NCBI RefSeq assembly: GCF_016937615.1
Contig: NZ_JAFHKI010000048.1
Coordinates: 1 to 51,102 of the forward strand
Direction of reading: 5' to 3'
Length of the DNA stretch: 51,102 bases
From: Pseudomonas lactucae
Lineage (GTDB): Bacteria > Pseudomonadota > Gammaproteobacteria > Pseudomonadales > Pseudomonadaceae
Shown: in pieces, positions 8,942 through 20,328 of the stretch
Layout: every line of letters starts with the position of its first letter
Position numbering within the stretch: position 1 is the first letter of the stretch
The notes under the pieces: model-generated
Database searches by the model: none
Told to the model about the DNA's origin: nothing
The model's input: only the letters and a program-made list of their open reading frames with translations
Made by a program: the position numbers and the translations under genes

Positions 8942-10230
8942 TTACAAGTTGCGGTTTTTCGCTTCGATCCACTGCGACATGTACTGAGTACTTTTATGCG
9001 CATGGTGGCGCAGCATGCTGCCGGTGAAGTTGCTGCGCCGATGGACGGCGAGGTTGCGGCGGCATTGCTCCAGGCAGGCCAGCAGCGCCGGGCCGTGGAT
9101 TGCCTGATCGTAGCGGCGGGCGAGCAGGTGCCGTCCCTGTTCCTGCGCCAGGTTCCAGCGTTCGCGATCCTGGTACAAGGCCACCGCCGCCGCCGCCAGG
9201 GCAGAGGCACTCTGTTCGATCGCGCCTGGCCATGGCTGTTCATCGCCCATGGCTTCGGCGCCGATCGGCGTGGTGACATTTGGCGTGCCGCACAGCATTG
9301 CGTCCGCCAGCTTGCCCTTGATACCGGCACCAAAGCGCAGCGGCGCCAGGCAGATCCGTGCGGCGGTCATTACCTGCAGCGCATCTTCGGCCCAGTTCAT
9401 CACATGAAAGCCTGGGCCGGGTTGTGCAGCGCGGTGGCCTTGGGCGGCGTGTAGGCGCCATAGATATGCAGTTGCGCGCCCGGTAGTTGCTGACGAATCA
9501 GCGGCCACAGGCTGTTCTTCATCCATAGCACCGCGTCCCAGTTGGGCGCGTGGCGGAAGTTGCCGATGCTGAGAAAGTGCGCGCGCTCTTCATAGGGCGC
9601 GAACGCTGCGGTCGGCGGCACCATCATCAAGGGGCACCAGTGGAGCAGGGCGGCCGGCACCTTGAACTGCTGGGTGAGCAGGCGGATTTCCACGTCGGAG
9701 ATCATCAGGCTGATGTCACAGCGGTAAATGGCTGCGATCTCGCGCTTGGCCAGGTCGGTGTCGGCCATGCGTTGGAATTCTTCTTCCAGGGCGGGCGCGA
9801 ACAGGGCGCTGAAGTCGTCGCTGTCAGGGTGTGCCTTGAGATGGTCCTTCAAGCGCTGGTGACGGGCGTCGCGCAGGCTTTGCAGATCGGAGGTTTCGAG
9901 CACGCGCAGGGCCTCGGGGCAGCACTGTTCCACGCGCCAGCCGAATTGCTCTTCCATCATGAAACGGTCGAACAGCACGATGTCCGGGGCCAGTTCGCGG
10001 ATAAAATCGTCGAAACTGCTGTTATTGAGCTCGATGGCGCATTCGGCGATGCCCAGTGCGCGCAGGTCGGCCTTGTGTTCGCCGAGAGCGGCCGGGCTGC
10101 TGAAGGTAATATCCCAATTCTGTGTCAGAAAAGTTTCGAGGATCTGCATCATATGCCCGCCGGCGGCCGAGGAACGGGGTTCCGGCCAGACATAACCAAT
10201 GACCAGGACTTTGGTGGCAGGCGCTTTCAT
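8942..10230 (-). pseudogene. Glycosyltransferase (GT4-like), reading frame broken by one missing base
   Basis: Two overlapping frames together give a 429-residue glycosyltransferase. The first covers the N-terminal Rossmann half (KVLVIGYVWPEPRSSAAGGH to LHNPAQ). The second gives FHVMNWAEDALQVMTAARIC and the C-terminal nucleotide-sugar half (LAPLRFGAGIKGKLADAM, CGTPNVTT). One extra G at 9409-9412 on the minus strand restores HNPAQGFHVMNW. The ATG at 10230, after AAGGA, is preferred to an upstream start. Acceptor and sugar donor cannot be told; the gene stands alone between mtlR and tpx, without an obvious polysaccharide cluster. Either a recent pseudogene or, more likely given six similar cases in the window, a missed base. 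Confidence 0.75.
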
Positions 10231-10389
10231 CGGCAGCGGGTTCCTTAATCGGGCGGGTAAAAAGCGCGCAATTAAACCACAACCGGCTGGCATGACAATT
10301 TATGTCTGGGGTAGGTAGCCACGTCACTTTGTGGTTAACTTCGGCCTCTCGAATTCGTTTAACCAAAACCCAGTATAAGGATTCCGTTC

Positions 10390-10890
10390 ATGGCTCAAGT
10401 CACCCTCAAAGGCAACCCGGTCCAGGTTGAAGGCGAATTGCCGAAAGTCGGCGCCAAAGCCGCAGACTTCACCCTGACCGCCGGCGATTTGTCCAACGCC
10501 ACCCTGGCTACTTTTGCCGGCAAGCGCAAAGTGCTGAACATCTTCCCAAGTGTCGATACCCCAACCTGCGCGACCTCGGTGCGCAAGTTCAACGCCCAGG
10601 CCAACGATGTGGAAAACACCGTGGTGCTGTGCATTTCCACTGACCTGCCATTCGCCCAGGCGCGTTTCTGCGGCTCCGAAGGCCTGGAAAACGTGAAGAA
10701 CCTGTCGGACTTCCGTGATTCGGATTTCGCCGTTGATTACGGTGTGGCGATCGCCGATGGCCCGCTCAAGGGCCTGACCGCCCGTGCCGTGGTGGTGCTG
10801 GACGAAAACGACAACGTGCTGCACAGCGAGTTGGTCAAGGAAATTGCCGAAGAACCAAACTACGAAGCAGCCCTGGCTGTGTTGAAGTAA
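10390..10890 (+). CDS. tpx: Thiol peroxidase (atypical 2-Cys peroxiredoxin)
   Basis: A 166-residue peroxiredoxin of the Tpx family, the usual full length. It reduces hydrogen peroxide and preferably alkyl hydroperoxides, and is recycled by thioredoxin. The peroxidatic cysteine is Cys60 in [10 protein letters not shown] and the resolving cysteine is Cys94 in ARFCGSEGL, matching the Cys61/Cys95 pair of E. coli Tpx. There is no signal peptide despite the historical periplasmic claim for this family. AAGGA lies eight bases before the ATG. The gene is monocistronic: a stem-loop terminator follows at 10945, and the glycosyltransferase upstream is divergent. Confidence 0.95.
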   Translation: MAQVTLKGNPVQVEGELPKVGAKAADFTLTAGDLSNATLATFAGKRKVLNIFPSVDTPTCATSVRKFNAQANDVENTVVLCISTDLPFAQARFCGSEGLENVKNLSDFRDSDFAVDYGVAIADGPLKGLTARAVVVLDENDNVLHSELVKEIAEEPNYEAALAVLK

Positions 10891-10944
10891 CTGTTTCCGC
10901 GCATTGCTGTCGTGATGCCGTAACACGCTTGATACATGATTGCG

Positions 10945-10970
10945 GCCTGGCCTAGTCCAGGCGTTTTCAT
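10945..10970 (+). terminator. Rho-independent terminator of tpx
   Basis: GCCTGG and CCAGGC form a six-base-pair stem around a six-base loop (10945-10962), followed by GTTTTCATTT. It lies 55 bases after the tpx stop and before the mux operon. Confidence 0.65.
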
Positions 10971-11121
10971 TTGCAGCTCAAACGCTTAGCGAAATAGCCG
11001 ACGGACTAAGCCGCAGAAGTTAAAAGTTGTAAGCCCAAGGTAAATAGCCGGTAAAGGCGCTTTTCTTAATGCGCCCCAGTGCTTATCTTTCAGCCTCCCC
11101 CAGTAGAAGCTCTCGCGCCCA

Positions 11122-12420
11122 ATGGTTGATCACTCCATGCAATCCTCCCCCCGCAACTCCCGTCGCTGGCTGTTCGGCCTGCTTGTGCTGCTGGTTATCG
11201 CCGGCCTGTGCTGGAAATTCTGGCCAGGCGGCGCTGCCCATAAAGACGCACCGGCCGGGCATACCGGTAAAACCGGCATGGCGCGCCCGGGCTTCGGCGG
11301 TTCCACCGGCCCGGTGCCGGTGCGCGTGGCGCCGGCGGTGCTGGGAGAGTTCCCGGTGTACTACAAGGCGCTGGGCACGGTGACGGCGCTCAACACCATC
11401 AATGTGCGCAGCCGGGTGGGTGGCGAGTTGGTGAAGATCGCCTTTGAGGAAGGGCAGATGGTCAAGGCCGGCGACCTGCTGGCGGAAATCGACCCGCGCA
11501 GCTACCAGAACGCCTTGCTCCAGGCCCAGGGCACGCTGTTGCAGAACCAGGCCCAGCTGAAAAACGCCCAGGTCGATGTCGAGCGTTACCGCGGCCTCTA
11601 CGCCCAGGACAGTATCGCCAAGCAAACCCTGGACACCGCCGAAGCGCTGGTGTTGCAGTACCAGGGCACGGTCAAGACCAACCAAGGCGCGGTGGATGAC
11701 GCCAAGCTCAACCTTGAATTCACCAAGATCCGTGCGCCCATCAGCGGGCGCGTGGGCCTGCGCCAGGTCGATGTGGGCAACCTGGTGGCGGCCAACGACA
11801 CCACGTTCCTCGCCGTGATCACCCAGACCCAGCCCATCAGCGTGGCCTTCACCCTGCCGGAAAACACCCTGGAAACCGTGCTGAGTCGTTACCGCACCGG
11901 CAACAAACTGCCTGTGGAGGCCTGGGACCGTGGCGACGTTAAACAGCAGGCAGTGGGCGTACTGCAAAGCCTCGACAACCAGATCGACGTGACCACCGGC
12001 ACCCTGAAATTCAAGGCGCGCTTCGATAACAAGGACCAGGCGCTGTTCCCCAACCAGTTCGTCAATGTGCATCTGCTGGCCGACACGCTGCACAACGTGG
12101 TGCTGGCGCCGTCCGCCGCGATCCAGTTCGGCAACAATGGCACCTTTGTCTACAAGCTCGACGGTGACAAGAAGGTCAAGGTCCAGCCGTTGGTCGTCGG
12201 TGATACCGATGGCGACAACACCGTGATCAAGGAAGGCCTGGTCGCTGGCGACCGTGTCGTACTCGAGGGCACCGACCGCCTCAAAGACGGCAGTGAAATC
12301 GAAGTGGTCAACGACAGCAGCGAAGTGCCGACCACCCCGACCGAACACTTGCAGGGCAAACCCGCGGCCAAGACAGACACCGGCACCAGCGCCGGCAAGG
12401 CGCAAAAGGTCGGTTCATGA
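11122..12420 (+). CDS. muxA: RND efflux periplasmic adaptor MuxA (MdtA-like)
   Basis: A 432-residue membrane fusion protein of a multidrug RND pump. One membrane anchor lies near residues 18-36 ([18 protein letters not shown]). A lipoyl-like half-motif follows around residues 95-130 ([20 protein letters not shown]), then an alpha-hairpin rich in Gln/Ala, the second lipoyl half ([18 protein letters not shown]) and a beta-barrel. It links the inner-membrane MuxB/MuxC heteromer to the outer-membrane channel OpmB. The stop overlaps the muxB start as ATGA, so the operon is translationally coupled. Two in-frame ATGs (11122 and 11137) are possible and neither has a strong ribosome binding site. The gene order muxA-muxB-muxC-opmB matches the P. 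aeruginosa system. Confidence 0.88.
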   Translation: MVDHSMQSSPRNSRRWLFGLLVLLVIAGLCWKFWPGGAAHKDAPAGHTGKTGMARPGFGGSTGPVPVRVAPAVLGEFPVYYKALGTVTALNTINVRSRVGGELVKIAFEEGQMVKAGDLLAEIDPRSYQNALLQAQGTLLQNQAQLKNAQVDVERYRGLYAQDSIAKQTLDTAEALVLQYQGTVKTNQGAVDDAKLNLEFTKIRAPISGRVGLRQVDVGNLVAANDTTFLAVITQTQPISVAFTLPENTLETVLSRYRTGNKLPVEAWDRGDVKQQAVGVLQSLDNQIDVTTGTLKFKARFDNKDQALFPNQFVNVHLLADTLHNVVLAPSAAIQFGNNGTFVYKLDGDKKVKVQPLVVGDTDGDNTVIKEGLVAGDRVVLEGTDRLKDGSEIEVVNDSSEVPTTPTEHLQGKPAAKTDTGTSAGKAQKVGS

Positions 12421-15400
12421 ACCTGTCGCGGCTGTTTATCCTTCGCCCGGTCGCCACCACGCTGAGCATGCTGGCCATCGTCCTGGCCGGCATCATCGCT
12501 TACCGCTTGCTGCCGGTGTCGGCGTTGCCCCAGGTGGATTACCCGACTATTCGTGTGATGACCCTGTACCCCGGCGCCAGCCCCGATGTGATGACCAGCG
12601 CGGTTACCGCGCCGCTGGAGCGCCAGTTCGGGCAGATGCCCGGCCTTACCCAGATGGCGTCCACCAGCTCGGGCGGCGCCTCGGTGCTGACCCTGCGTTT
12701 CAACCTCGACATCAACATGGATGTCGCCGAGCAACAGGTGCAGGCCGCGATCAACGCCGCCACCAACCTGCTGCCCAAGGATCTGCCGGCACGCCGGTGT
12801 ACAACAAGGTTAACCCGGCGGACACCCCGGTACTGACCCTGGCCATCACCTCCAAGACCATGCTGTTGCCCAAGCTCAATGACCTGGTCGACACGCGCAT
12901 GGCGCAGAAAATTGCGCAGATCAGCGGCGTCGGTATGGTCAGCATCGCCGGCGGCCAGCGCCAGGCGGTGCGCATCAAGGTCAACCCCGAGGCCTTGGCG
13001 GCCAACGGCCTGAACCTGTCGGACGTGCGCACCCTGATCGCCGCGTCCAACGTCAACCAGCCCAAAGGCAACTTCGACGGCCCCACGCGGGTGTCGATGC
13101 TCGATGCCAACGACCAGTTGGTATCGCCGCAGCAATATGCCGAACTGATCCTGGCCTACAACAACGGCGCGCCGTTGCGCCTCAAGGATGTCGCGCAGAT
13201 CGTCGACGCGCCGAAAACGAACGCCTTGCCGCCTGGGCCAATGAAAACCAGGCCGTGCTGCTCAATATCCAGCGCCAGCCGGGGGCCAACGTGATCGAGG
13301 TGGTGGACCGCATCAAGGCGCTGCTGCCGAGCATCACCGACAACCTGCCGGCCGGCCTCGACGTCACCGTGCTCACTGACCGCACCCAGACCATCCGCGC
13401 CTCGGTGAAGGACGTGCAACACGAATTGCTGATCGCCATCGCCCTGGTGGTGATGGTGACGTTCCTGTTCCTGCGCCGGGTCAGCGCCACGATCATTCCG
13501 TCGATTGCCGTGCCGCTGTCGCTGGTGGGCACCTTTGGCGTGATGTACCTGGCCGGGTTCTCCATCAACAACCTGACGCTGATGGCGCTGACCATCGCCA
13601 CCGGCTTCGTGGTCGACGATGCCATCGTGATGCTGGAGAACATCTCCCGCTATATCGAAGAGGGCGAGACGCCATTGGCTGCCGCGCTCAAGGGCGCCAA
13701 GCAGATTGGCTTCACCCTGATTTCCCTGACCCTGTCGCTGATTGCGGTATTGATCCCGCTGCTGTTCATGGCCGATGTGGTCGGGCGTCTGTTCCGCGAA
13801 TTTGCCATCACCCTGGCCGTGGCGATCCTGATTTCCCTGGTGGTGTCCCTGACGCTGACACCGATGATGTGCGCGCGATTACTCAAACGTGAGCCCAAGG
13901 AAGAAGAACAGGGCCGTTTTTACAAGGCCAGTGGCGCCTGGCTCGACTGGATGATCGAAGCCTACGGGCGCAAGTTGCAGTGGGTGCTCAAGCACCAGCC
14001 GCTGACCCTGCTGGTGGCCATCGCCACCCTGGGCCTCACGGTGGTGTTGTACCTGGTGGTGCCTAAGGGTTTCTTTCCGGTGCAGGACACCGGGGTGATC
14101 CAGGGCATTTCCGAAGCACCGCAGTCGATTTCCTTTGCCGCCATGAGCCAGCGCCAGCAGGAACTGGCCAAAATCATCCTGGCCGACCCGGCGGTGCAGA
14201 GCCTGTCGTCCTACATCGGTGTGGACGGCGACAACGCTACCCTCAACAGCGGGCGCTTGCTGATCAACCTCAAGCCCCACGGCCAGCGCGACTTGAGCGC
14301 GGCGCAGGTGATTACCCGGCTGCAGCCTGAGATCGACAAGCTGGTCGGCATTCGCCTGTTCATGCAGCCGGTGCAGGACCTGACCATCGAAGACCGCGTG
14401 AGCCGCACCCAGTACCAGTTCAGCCTGTCGTCACCGGATGCCGAACTGCTGGCGTTGTGGAGCGACAAACTGGTGCACGCCCTCAGCCAGTTGCCGGAAC
14501 TCACCGACGTCGCCAGCGACCTGCAGGACAAGGGCCTGCAGGTGTACCTGGTGATCGACCGCGATGCGGCCTCGCGTCTGGGCGTCAGCGTGTCGACCAT
14601 TACCGATGCGCTGTACGACGCCTTCGGCCAGCGCCAGATCTCGACGATCTACACCCAGGCCAGCCAGTACCGCGTGGTGCTGCAGGCCCAGTCCGGCGAA
14701 ACCCTTGGCCCTCAGGCGCTGAATCAGATCCACGTGAAAACCACCGATGGCGGCCAAGTGCGGTTGTCGAGCCTGGCTCGCGTGGAGCAACGCCAGGCGC
14801 AGTTGGCGATTGCGCACATCGGCCAGTTCCCGGCGGTGATGATGTCGTTCAACCTTGCCCCTGGCGTCGCCCTGGGCAAGGGGGTGGAGCTGATCAACCA
14901 GACTCAGAAAGACATTGGCATGCCGGTGGGCGTACAGACGCAGTTCCAGGGCGCGGCCCAGGCGTTCGAAGCCTCGCTGTCGAGCACCTTGCTGTTGATC
15001 CTGGCCGCGGTGGTCACCATGTACATCGTGCTCGGCGTGCTCTATGAGAGCTATATCCACCCGATCACCATTCTGTCGACCTTGCCGTCGGCGGCGGTGG
15101 GGGCTTTGCTCGCCTTGCTGCTCAGCGGCAATGATTTGGGCATGATCGCGATCATTGGCATCATCCTGCTGATCGGCATCGTGAAAAAGAACGCGATCAT
15201 GATGATCGACTTTGCCCTCGACGCCGAACGCAACCAGGGCCTCGACCCGCAGACGGCGATCTACCAGGCGGCGCTGCTGCGCTTCCGGCCGATCCTGATG
15301 ACTACCCTGGCGGCTCTGTTCGGCGCGGTACCGTTGATGCTGGCCACCGGTTCCGGCGCGGAACTGCGCCAGCCCTTGGGCCTGGTGATGGTCGGCGGTC

Positions 15401-15516
15401 TGCTGGTGAGCCAGGTGTTGACGCTGTTCACCACCCCGGTGATCTACCTGTATTTCGATCGCCTTGGACGTCGCTGGCGCAAAGAGCCGCAACGCCTGGA
15501 GCCGGTTGAGTCATGA
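12417..15516 (+). pseudogene. muxB: RND efflux inner-membrane transporter MuxB (MdtB-like), broken by two missing bases
   Basis: Three frames join into one 1033-residue HAE1-family RND transporter, the normal size. The N-terminal part ([15 protein letters not shown] to NLLPKDLPA) shifts near 12792 to [14 protein letters not shown]. It shifts again near 13207 to [19 protein letters not shown] and then runs to 15516. Restoring one C at the first site gives LPAPPVYNKVN, and one A at the second gives [12 protein letters not shown], both as in MdtB homologues. The TM4 proton-relay pair is intact in [13 protein letters not shown]. It pairs with MuxC in a heteromultimeric pump. Two independent one-base losses in a gene whose neighbours are intact look more like sequence error than decay. 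Confidence 0.82.
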
Positions 15517-18500
15517 ACCTGTCCGGACCTTTCATTCGCCGGCCGGTCGCGACCATGCTGTTGAGCCTGGCGATCATGTTGCTGGGCGGGGTCAGCTTCA
15601 ACCTGCTGCCGGTGTCACCGTTGCCGCAGATCGATTTCCCGGTGATCGTGGTGTCGGCCAGTTTGCCGGGGGCGAGTCCCGAGGTCATGGCCTCCACCGT
15701 GGCGACGCCGCTGGAACGCTCCTTCGGCGCGATTGCCGGCATCACCACCATGAGCAGTTCCTCAAGCCAGGGCTCGACCCGGGTGATCCTGGCGTTCGAC
15801 TCTGACCGCGATATCAATGGCGCGGCGCGGGAAGTGCAAGCGGCGATCAACGCCTCGCGCAACCTGCTGCCCAGCGGCATGCGCAGCATGCCCACCTACA
15901 AGAAGATCAACCCGTCCCAGGCACCGATCATGGTGCTGTCGCTGACCTCGGACGTGTTGCAGAAGGGCCAGCTCTACGACCTTGCCTCGACGATTCTTTC
16001 GCAAAGCCTGTCCCAGGTGCCGGGCGTGGGTGAAGTGCAGATCGGCGGCAGCTCGCTGCCGGCGGTGCGTATCGAACTGGAGCCCAAGGCCCTCGACCAG
16101 TACGGCGTAGCCCTGGACGATGTGCGCAACACCATCGCCAACGCCAACCAACGCCGGCCCAAGGGCTCCCTTGAAGACAGCGAGCGCAACTGGCAGATCC
16201 AGGCCAATGACCAACTGGAGAAAGCCAAGGACTACGAGCCCCTGCTGATTCGCTACCAGAATGGCGCGGCCCTGCGCCTGTCGGATGTGGCGAAGATCAG
16301 CGATGGCGTCGAAGACCGTTACAACAGTGGTTTCTTCAACAACGATTCGGCGGTATTGCTGGTGATCAACCGCCAGTCTGGCGCCAACATCATCGAGACC
16401 GTGCGCCAGATCAAGGCGCAGCTGCCGGCATTGCAGGCGGTGCTGCCGTCGAGTGTCAAGCTGAGCCTGGCCATGGACCGCTCGCCAGTGATCACCGCCA
16501 CCTTGCATGAAGCCGAAATGACGTTGCTGATCGCGGTGGGGCTGGTGATCCTGGTGGTGTACCTGTTCCTCGGTAACTTTCGTGCCTCGTTGATCCCGAC
16601 CCTGGCGGTACCGGTATCGCTGGTCGGCACCTTTGCGGTGATGTACCTGTACGGGTTCTCGTTGAATAACTTCTCGCTGATGGCGTTGATCCTGGCCACC
16701 GGCCTGGTGGTGGACGACGCTATCGTGGTGCTGGAGAACATTTCGCGGCATATCGACGAAGGCGTGCCGCCGATGAAGGCTGCCTACCTCGGCGCCCAGG
16801 AAGTCGGCTTTACCTTGCTGTCGATGAACGTATCGCTGGTGGCCGTGTTCCTGTCCATCCTGTTTATGGGCGGCATCGTCACCAACCTGTTCCGCGAGTT
16901 TTCCATCACCTTGTCGGCGGCGATCATTGTGTCGCTGATCGTCTCGTTGACCCTGACCCCGATGCTCTGCGCGCGTTGGCTCAAACCCCACGTCAAAGAC
17001 CGCATGAGCGGATTGCAGCGCTGGAGCCAGAAGATCAACGACCGCATGGTCGCCGGCTACGCCACCAGCCTGGACTGGGTGCTGCGTCATAAACGCCTGA
17101 CCTTGCTCAGCCTGTTGCTGACCATCGGCATGAACGTGGCGTTATACGTGGTGGTCCCCAAGACCTTCATGCCTCAGCAGGACACCGGCCAATTGATCGG
17201 CTTCGTGCGCGGTGACGACGGTCTGTCGTTCAGCGTGATGCAGCCGAAGATGGAGACGTTCCGCAAGGCCGTGCTCAAGGACCCGGCGGTGCTCAGCGTG
17301 GCCGGCTTTATCGGCGGCAACAACGGCACCAACAATGCAGTGATGCTGGTGCGCCTCAAGCCTATCAGCGAACGCAAGATCTCCGCCCAGGCGGTGATCG
17401 AGCGGCTGCGCAAGGACGTGCCGCTGGTGCCGGGCGGACGTCTGTTCCTGATGGCCGACCAGGACCTGCAATTTGGTGGCAGTCGCGACCAGACCAGCGC
17501 GCAATACTCCTACATCCTGCAAAGCGGCGACCTGGCCGCGCTGCGCCTGTGGTACCCGAAAGTGGTTGCGGCCTTGCGTGAGTTGCCGGAACTGACCGCC
17601 ATCGACGCCCGCGAAGGTCGCGGCGCAGCCCAGGTGACCTTGATTGTCGACCGCGACCAGGCCAAGCGCCTGGGTATCGACATGAATATGGTCACGGCGG
17701 TGCTCAACAACGCCTACAGCCAGCGGCAGATTTCGACGATCTACGACAGCCTCAACCAGTATCAGGTGGTGATGGAGGTCAACCCCAAATATGCCCAGGA
17801 CCCGATCACCCTCAACCAGATGCAGGTGATCACCGCCGATGGCGCGCGGGTGCCGTTATCGACCATTGCCCATTATGAGAACAGCCTGGCCGATGACCGC
17901 GTCAGCCATGAAGGCCAGTTCGCCTCGGAAAACATCGCGTTCGACATGGCGCCCGGGGTCACGGTAGAGCAGGGCACGGCCGCCATCGAGCGGGCGATTG
18001 CCAAGGTCGGCCTGCCGGAGGACGTGATCGCCAAGATGGCCGGCACCGCCGATGCCTTCGCCGCCACGCAGAAGGGGCAGCCGTTCATGATCCTCGGCGC
18101 CCTGGTGGCGGTGTACCTGGTGCTGGGCATTCTGTATGAGAGCTACATTCACCCGCTGACGATCCTCTCGACCCTGCCATCGGCGGGTGTCGGCGCGATG
18201 CTTGCGATCTACCTGACCGGCGGCGAGTTCAGCCTGATCTCGCTGCTGGGCCTGTTCCTGCTGATCGGTGTGGTGAAGAAGAACGCGATCCTGATGATCG
18301 ACCTGGCGTTGCAGCTCGAACGCAACGACGGCATGGGCCCGCTGGAGTCGATTCGCAGTGCCTGCCTGCTGCGGTTGCGGCCGATTCTGATGACCACCCT
18401 GGCGGCTATCCTCGGCGCCTTGCCCTTGCTGCTCGGCGCTGGCGATGGCGCGGAAATGCGCCACCCCCTGGGCCTGACCATCATTGGCGGCCTGGTGTTC

Positions 18501-18620
18501 AGCCAGGTCCTGACCCTTTACACCACCCCGGTGGTTTACCTTTACCTCGACCGCGCGCGCCACCGCTTCAACGCCTGGCGCGGCGTGCGTACCGATGCTG
18601 CCCTGGACACTGCACTATGA
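15513..18620 (+). CDS. muxC: RND efflux inner-membrane transporter MuxC (MdtC-like)
   Basis: A 1035-residue RND transporter with the usual duplicated architecture: TM1 at the N-terminus, a large periplasmic loop, TM2-6, a second periplasmic loop and TM8-12. The proton-relay Asp pair sits in TM4 ([17 protein letters not shown]). The conserved [15 protein letters not shown] lies in the C-terminal half. The ATG overlaps the muxB stop and its own stop overlaps the opmB ATG, both as ATGA. In MdtBC/MuxBC systems the two subunits form a mixed trimer in which both are needed for export of novobiocin-type and beta-lactam substrates. The frame is intact throughout. Confidence 0.92.
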   Translation: MNLSGPFIRRPVATMLLSLAIMLLGGVSFNLLPVSPLPQIDFPVIVVSASLPGASPEVMASTVATPLERSFGAIAGITTMSSSSSQGSTRVILAFDSDRDINGAAREVQAAINASRNLLPSGMRSMPTYKKINPSQAPIMVLSLTSDVLQKGQLYDLASTILSQSLSQVPGVGEVQIGGSSLPAVRIELEPKALDQYGVALDDVRNTIANANQRRPKGSLEDSERNWQIQANDQLEKAKDYEPLLIRYQNGAALRLSDVAKISDGVEDRYNSGFFNNDSAVLLVINRQSGANIIETVRQIKAQLPALQAVLPSSVKLSLAMDRSPVITATLHEAEMTLLIAVGLVILVVYLFLGNFRASLIPTLAVPVSLVGTFAVMYLYGFSLNNFSLMALILATGLVVDDAIVVLENISRHIDEGVPPMKAAYLGAQEVGFTLLSMNVSLVAVFLSILFMGGIVTNLFREFSITLSAAIIVSLIVSLTLTPMLCARWLKPHVKDRMSGLQRWSQKINDRMVAGYATSLDWVLRHKRLTLLSLLLTIGMNVALYVVVPKTFMPQQDTGQLIGFVRGDDGLSFSVMQPKMETFRKAVLKDPAVLSVAGFIGGNNGTNNAVMLVRLKPISERKISAQAVIERLRKDVPLVPGGRLFLMADQDLQFGGSRDQTSAQYSYILQSGDLAALRLWYPKVVAALRELPELTAIDAREGRGAAQVTLIVDRDQAKRLGIDMNMVTAVLNNAYSQRQISTIYDSLNQYQVVMEVNPKYAQDPITLNQMQVITADGARVPLSTIAHYENSLADDRVSHEGQFASENIAFDMAPGVTVEQGTAAIERAIAKVGLPEDVIAKMAGTADAFAATQKGQPFMILGALVAVYLVLGILYESYIHPLTILSTLPSAGVGAMLAIYLTGGEFSLISLLGLFLLIGVVKKNAILMIDLALQLERNDGMGPLESIRSACLLRLRPILMTTLAAILGALPLLLGAGDGAEMRHPLGLTIIGGLVFSQVLTLYTTPVVYLYLDRARHRFNAWRGVRTDAALDTAL

Positions 18621-20206
18621 CCGATTCATCCAACACCCTTGCAGGCGCCGCCGGCTTGTTGTGGCGAGGGAGTTTGCTCCCGCTGGGCTGCGAAGCGGCC
18701 CCCAAAAAGCCTGGGAGTGCTTCGCCCTCCAGCGGGAGCAAGCTCCCTCGCCACACCACCGGCATTGCACGCGGTGTGAAGGTATTGGTGATGGTGATGT
18801 GCGGCGCTCTGCTCAGCGCCTGCGCCGTCGGCCCCGACTACCAGCGTCCCGAGGTTGTCGAACCGGCGCAATTCAAGCAGGCCCAGGGCTGGCGTCAGGC
18901 CACACCGAGTGATTCCCTGGCCCGTGGCGCCTGGTGGGAGTTGTATGGCGACCGTGAACTCAATGATCTGGTGGTGCGCCTGAACAACGCCAACCAGACC
19001 GTGGCCCAGGCCGAAGCGCGTTTTCGCCAGGCTCAGGCATTGGTGCGCAGTTCGCGCGGTGCGTTCTACCCCACCGTCGACCTGAGCGCCGGCAAGACCC
19101 GCGCCAGCCAGGGCACCGGCAGCAGCAGCGCCAGCCTCAGCAGCTCCAGCAGCGGTATCCGCGACACCCTCAACGCGCAGTTGGGCGTGAGCTGGGAAGC
19201 CGACATCTGGGGCAAGTTACGCCGTGGCCTGGAGGCCAACGAGGCCAGCGCCGAAGCCAGCTCGGCGGACCTCGCCGCGATGCGCCTGAGCCAGCAGTCG
19301 GAACTGGTGCAAAGCTACCTGCAACTGCGCGTCATGGACGAGCAGACCCGTCTGCTGCAAGCCACGCTGGACACCTACCAGCGTTCCCTGCAAATGACCG
19401 AAAACCAATACCGCGCCGGCGTTTCCGGTAAGGACGCGGTGGCCCAGGCGCAAACCCAGCTCAAGACCACCCAGGCCAGCCTGATCGACCTGATCTGGCA
19501 GCGGGCCCAGCTCGAAAACGCTATCGCCGTGCTGATCGGCGAGGCCCCGGCGAACTTCAACCTGGCGGTAAGCAAAGATATTCCGGCACTGCCGCAGATC
19601 CCGGTGAGCCTGCCCTCGCAACTGCTGGAGCGTCGCCCCGACATCGCCTCGGCCGAACGCTCGGTGATCGCCGCCAACGCCAACATCGGCGTGGCCAAGG
19701 CCGCCTACTACCCGGACCTGACGCTGAGCCTGGCCGGCGGTTATTCCAGCAGCACCTACGCCGACTGGATCAGCCTGCCGAACCGCTTCTGGTCGGTGGG
19801 GCCGAAGCTGGCCATGACGTTATTCGACGGCGGCCAGCGTTCGGCGGAGGTTGACCGCAGCGTGGCGTCTTATGACGAAACCGTGGCCAAGTACCGCCAG
19901 ACCGTGCTGGACGGTTTCCGTGAAGTGGAAAACTACATGGTGCAACTCAAGGTGCTGGAAGACGAGGCGGTGGTCAGCAACCAAGCGCTGGAAGCGGCGC
20001 GTGAGTCGCTGCGCTTGACCCAGAACCAGTACAAGGCGGGCTTGATTGCCTACCTGGACGTAGTGACGGTGCAGGCTACCGCGCTGAGTAACGAACGTAC
20101 GGTGTTGACCTTGCTGCAGTCGCGGTTGGTGGCCAGCGTGCAGTTGATCGCCGCGTTGGGCGGTGGTTGGGACGGGCAGACCCCGATCAGCGCCAAAGCG
20201 GATTAA
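18617..20206 (+). CDS. opmB: Outer-membrane efflux lipoprotein OpmB, with a REP doublet inside its 5' end
   Basis: An NodT/OprM-family outer-membrane factor that completes the MuxABC tripartite pump. From the ATG at 18617, which overlaps the muxC stop, the frame is 529 residues. The first ~53 codons include an inserted REP doublet (18661-18754), translated as low-complexity residues. The true secretion signal starts later: VKVLVMVMCGALLSAC, with a lipobox LSAC. Initiation may therefore occur at GTG 18776 or the ATGs just after it, though none has a clear ribosome binding site. The mature part has the two repeated alpha-barrel/beta-barrel halves typical of the family (ELVQSYLQLRVMDEQTRLL; YYPDLTLSLAGGYSS). 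Confidence 0.88.
   Translation: MTDSSNTLAGAAGLLWRGSLLPLGCEAAPKKPGSASPSSGSKLPRHTTGIARGVKVLVMVMCGALLSACAVGPDYQRPEVVEPAQFKQAQGWRQATPSDSLARGAWWELYGDRELNDLVVRLNNANQTVAQAEARFRQAQALVRSSRGAFYPTVDLSAGKTRASQGTGSSSASLSSSSSGIRDTLNAQLGVSWEADIWGKLRRGLEANEASAEASSADLAAMRLSQQSELVQSYLQLRVMDEQTRLLQATLDTYQRSLQMTENQYRAGVSGKDAVAQAQTQLKTTQASLIDLIWQRAQLENAIAVLIGEAPANFNLAVSKDIPALPQIPVSLPSQLLERRPDIASAERSVIAANANIGVAKAAYYPDLTLSLAGGYSSSTYADWISLPNRFWSVGPKLAMTLFDGGQRSAEVDRSVASYDETVAKYRQTVLDGFREVENYMVQLKVLEDEAVVSNQALEAARESLRLTQNQYKAGLIAYLDVVTVQATALSNERTVLTLLQSRLVASVQLIAALGGGWDGQTPISAKAD
18661..18754. repeat. REP doublet (REPIN-like) inside opmB
   Basis: The left arm, at 18661-18686, starts GTGGCGAGGGAG, and its inverted copy is at 18729-18754 (ending CTCCCTCGCCAC). 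The 26-base arms differ at one position and flank a 42-base spacer containing GCTGCGAAGCGGCC. This is the well-known P. fluorescens REP class that normally sits between genes. Here it lies in the coding frame of opmB and remains open in that frame. Confidence 0.9.
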
Positions 20207-20328
20207 GCGTCAATGCGGATCCCATCTGGCTGATGCCCTCCGATGGGATACCTGTCAACTCTGACAGTATCGACCGCCGGTTTGCGGCGGTAGATTTGGC
20301 CCCACGATAACGTCGCTGGAGCCCGCTC
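20207..20328 (+). promoter_or_regulatory. Structured intergenic region with three stem-loops upstream of the Kelch gene
   Basis: Three inverted repeats follow each other in about 75 bases: ATCCCATC/GATGGGAT (20219-20249), CTGTCA-ACTC-TGACAG (20252-20267) and ACCGCC/GGCGGT (20273-20291). None has a clear T-tail, so terminator function for the mux operon is uncertain. The central palindrome has the shape of a dimeric repressor or activator site. GGAG before the ATG at 20329 serves as ribosome binding site. Confidence 0.5.

Noticed and set aside
7949..9454. Plus-strand ORF of 501 codons opposite mtlR and the glycosyltransferase
   Set aside because: It spans two well-supported minus-strand genes and shows antisense-type composition.
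12254..13294. Separate gene overlapping muxA and muxB
   Set aside because: The first half is out-of-frame muxA/muxB; the second half is the middle of MuxB after a one-base shift.
15762..17090. Minus-strand ORF of 442 codons opposite muxC
   Set aside because: His/Gln/Arg/Asp-rich antisense frame of an RND transporter.
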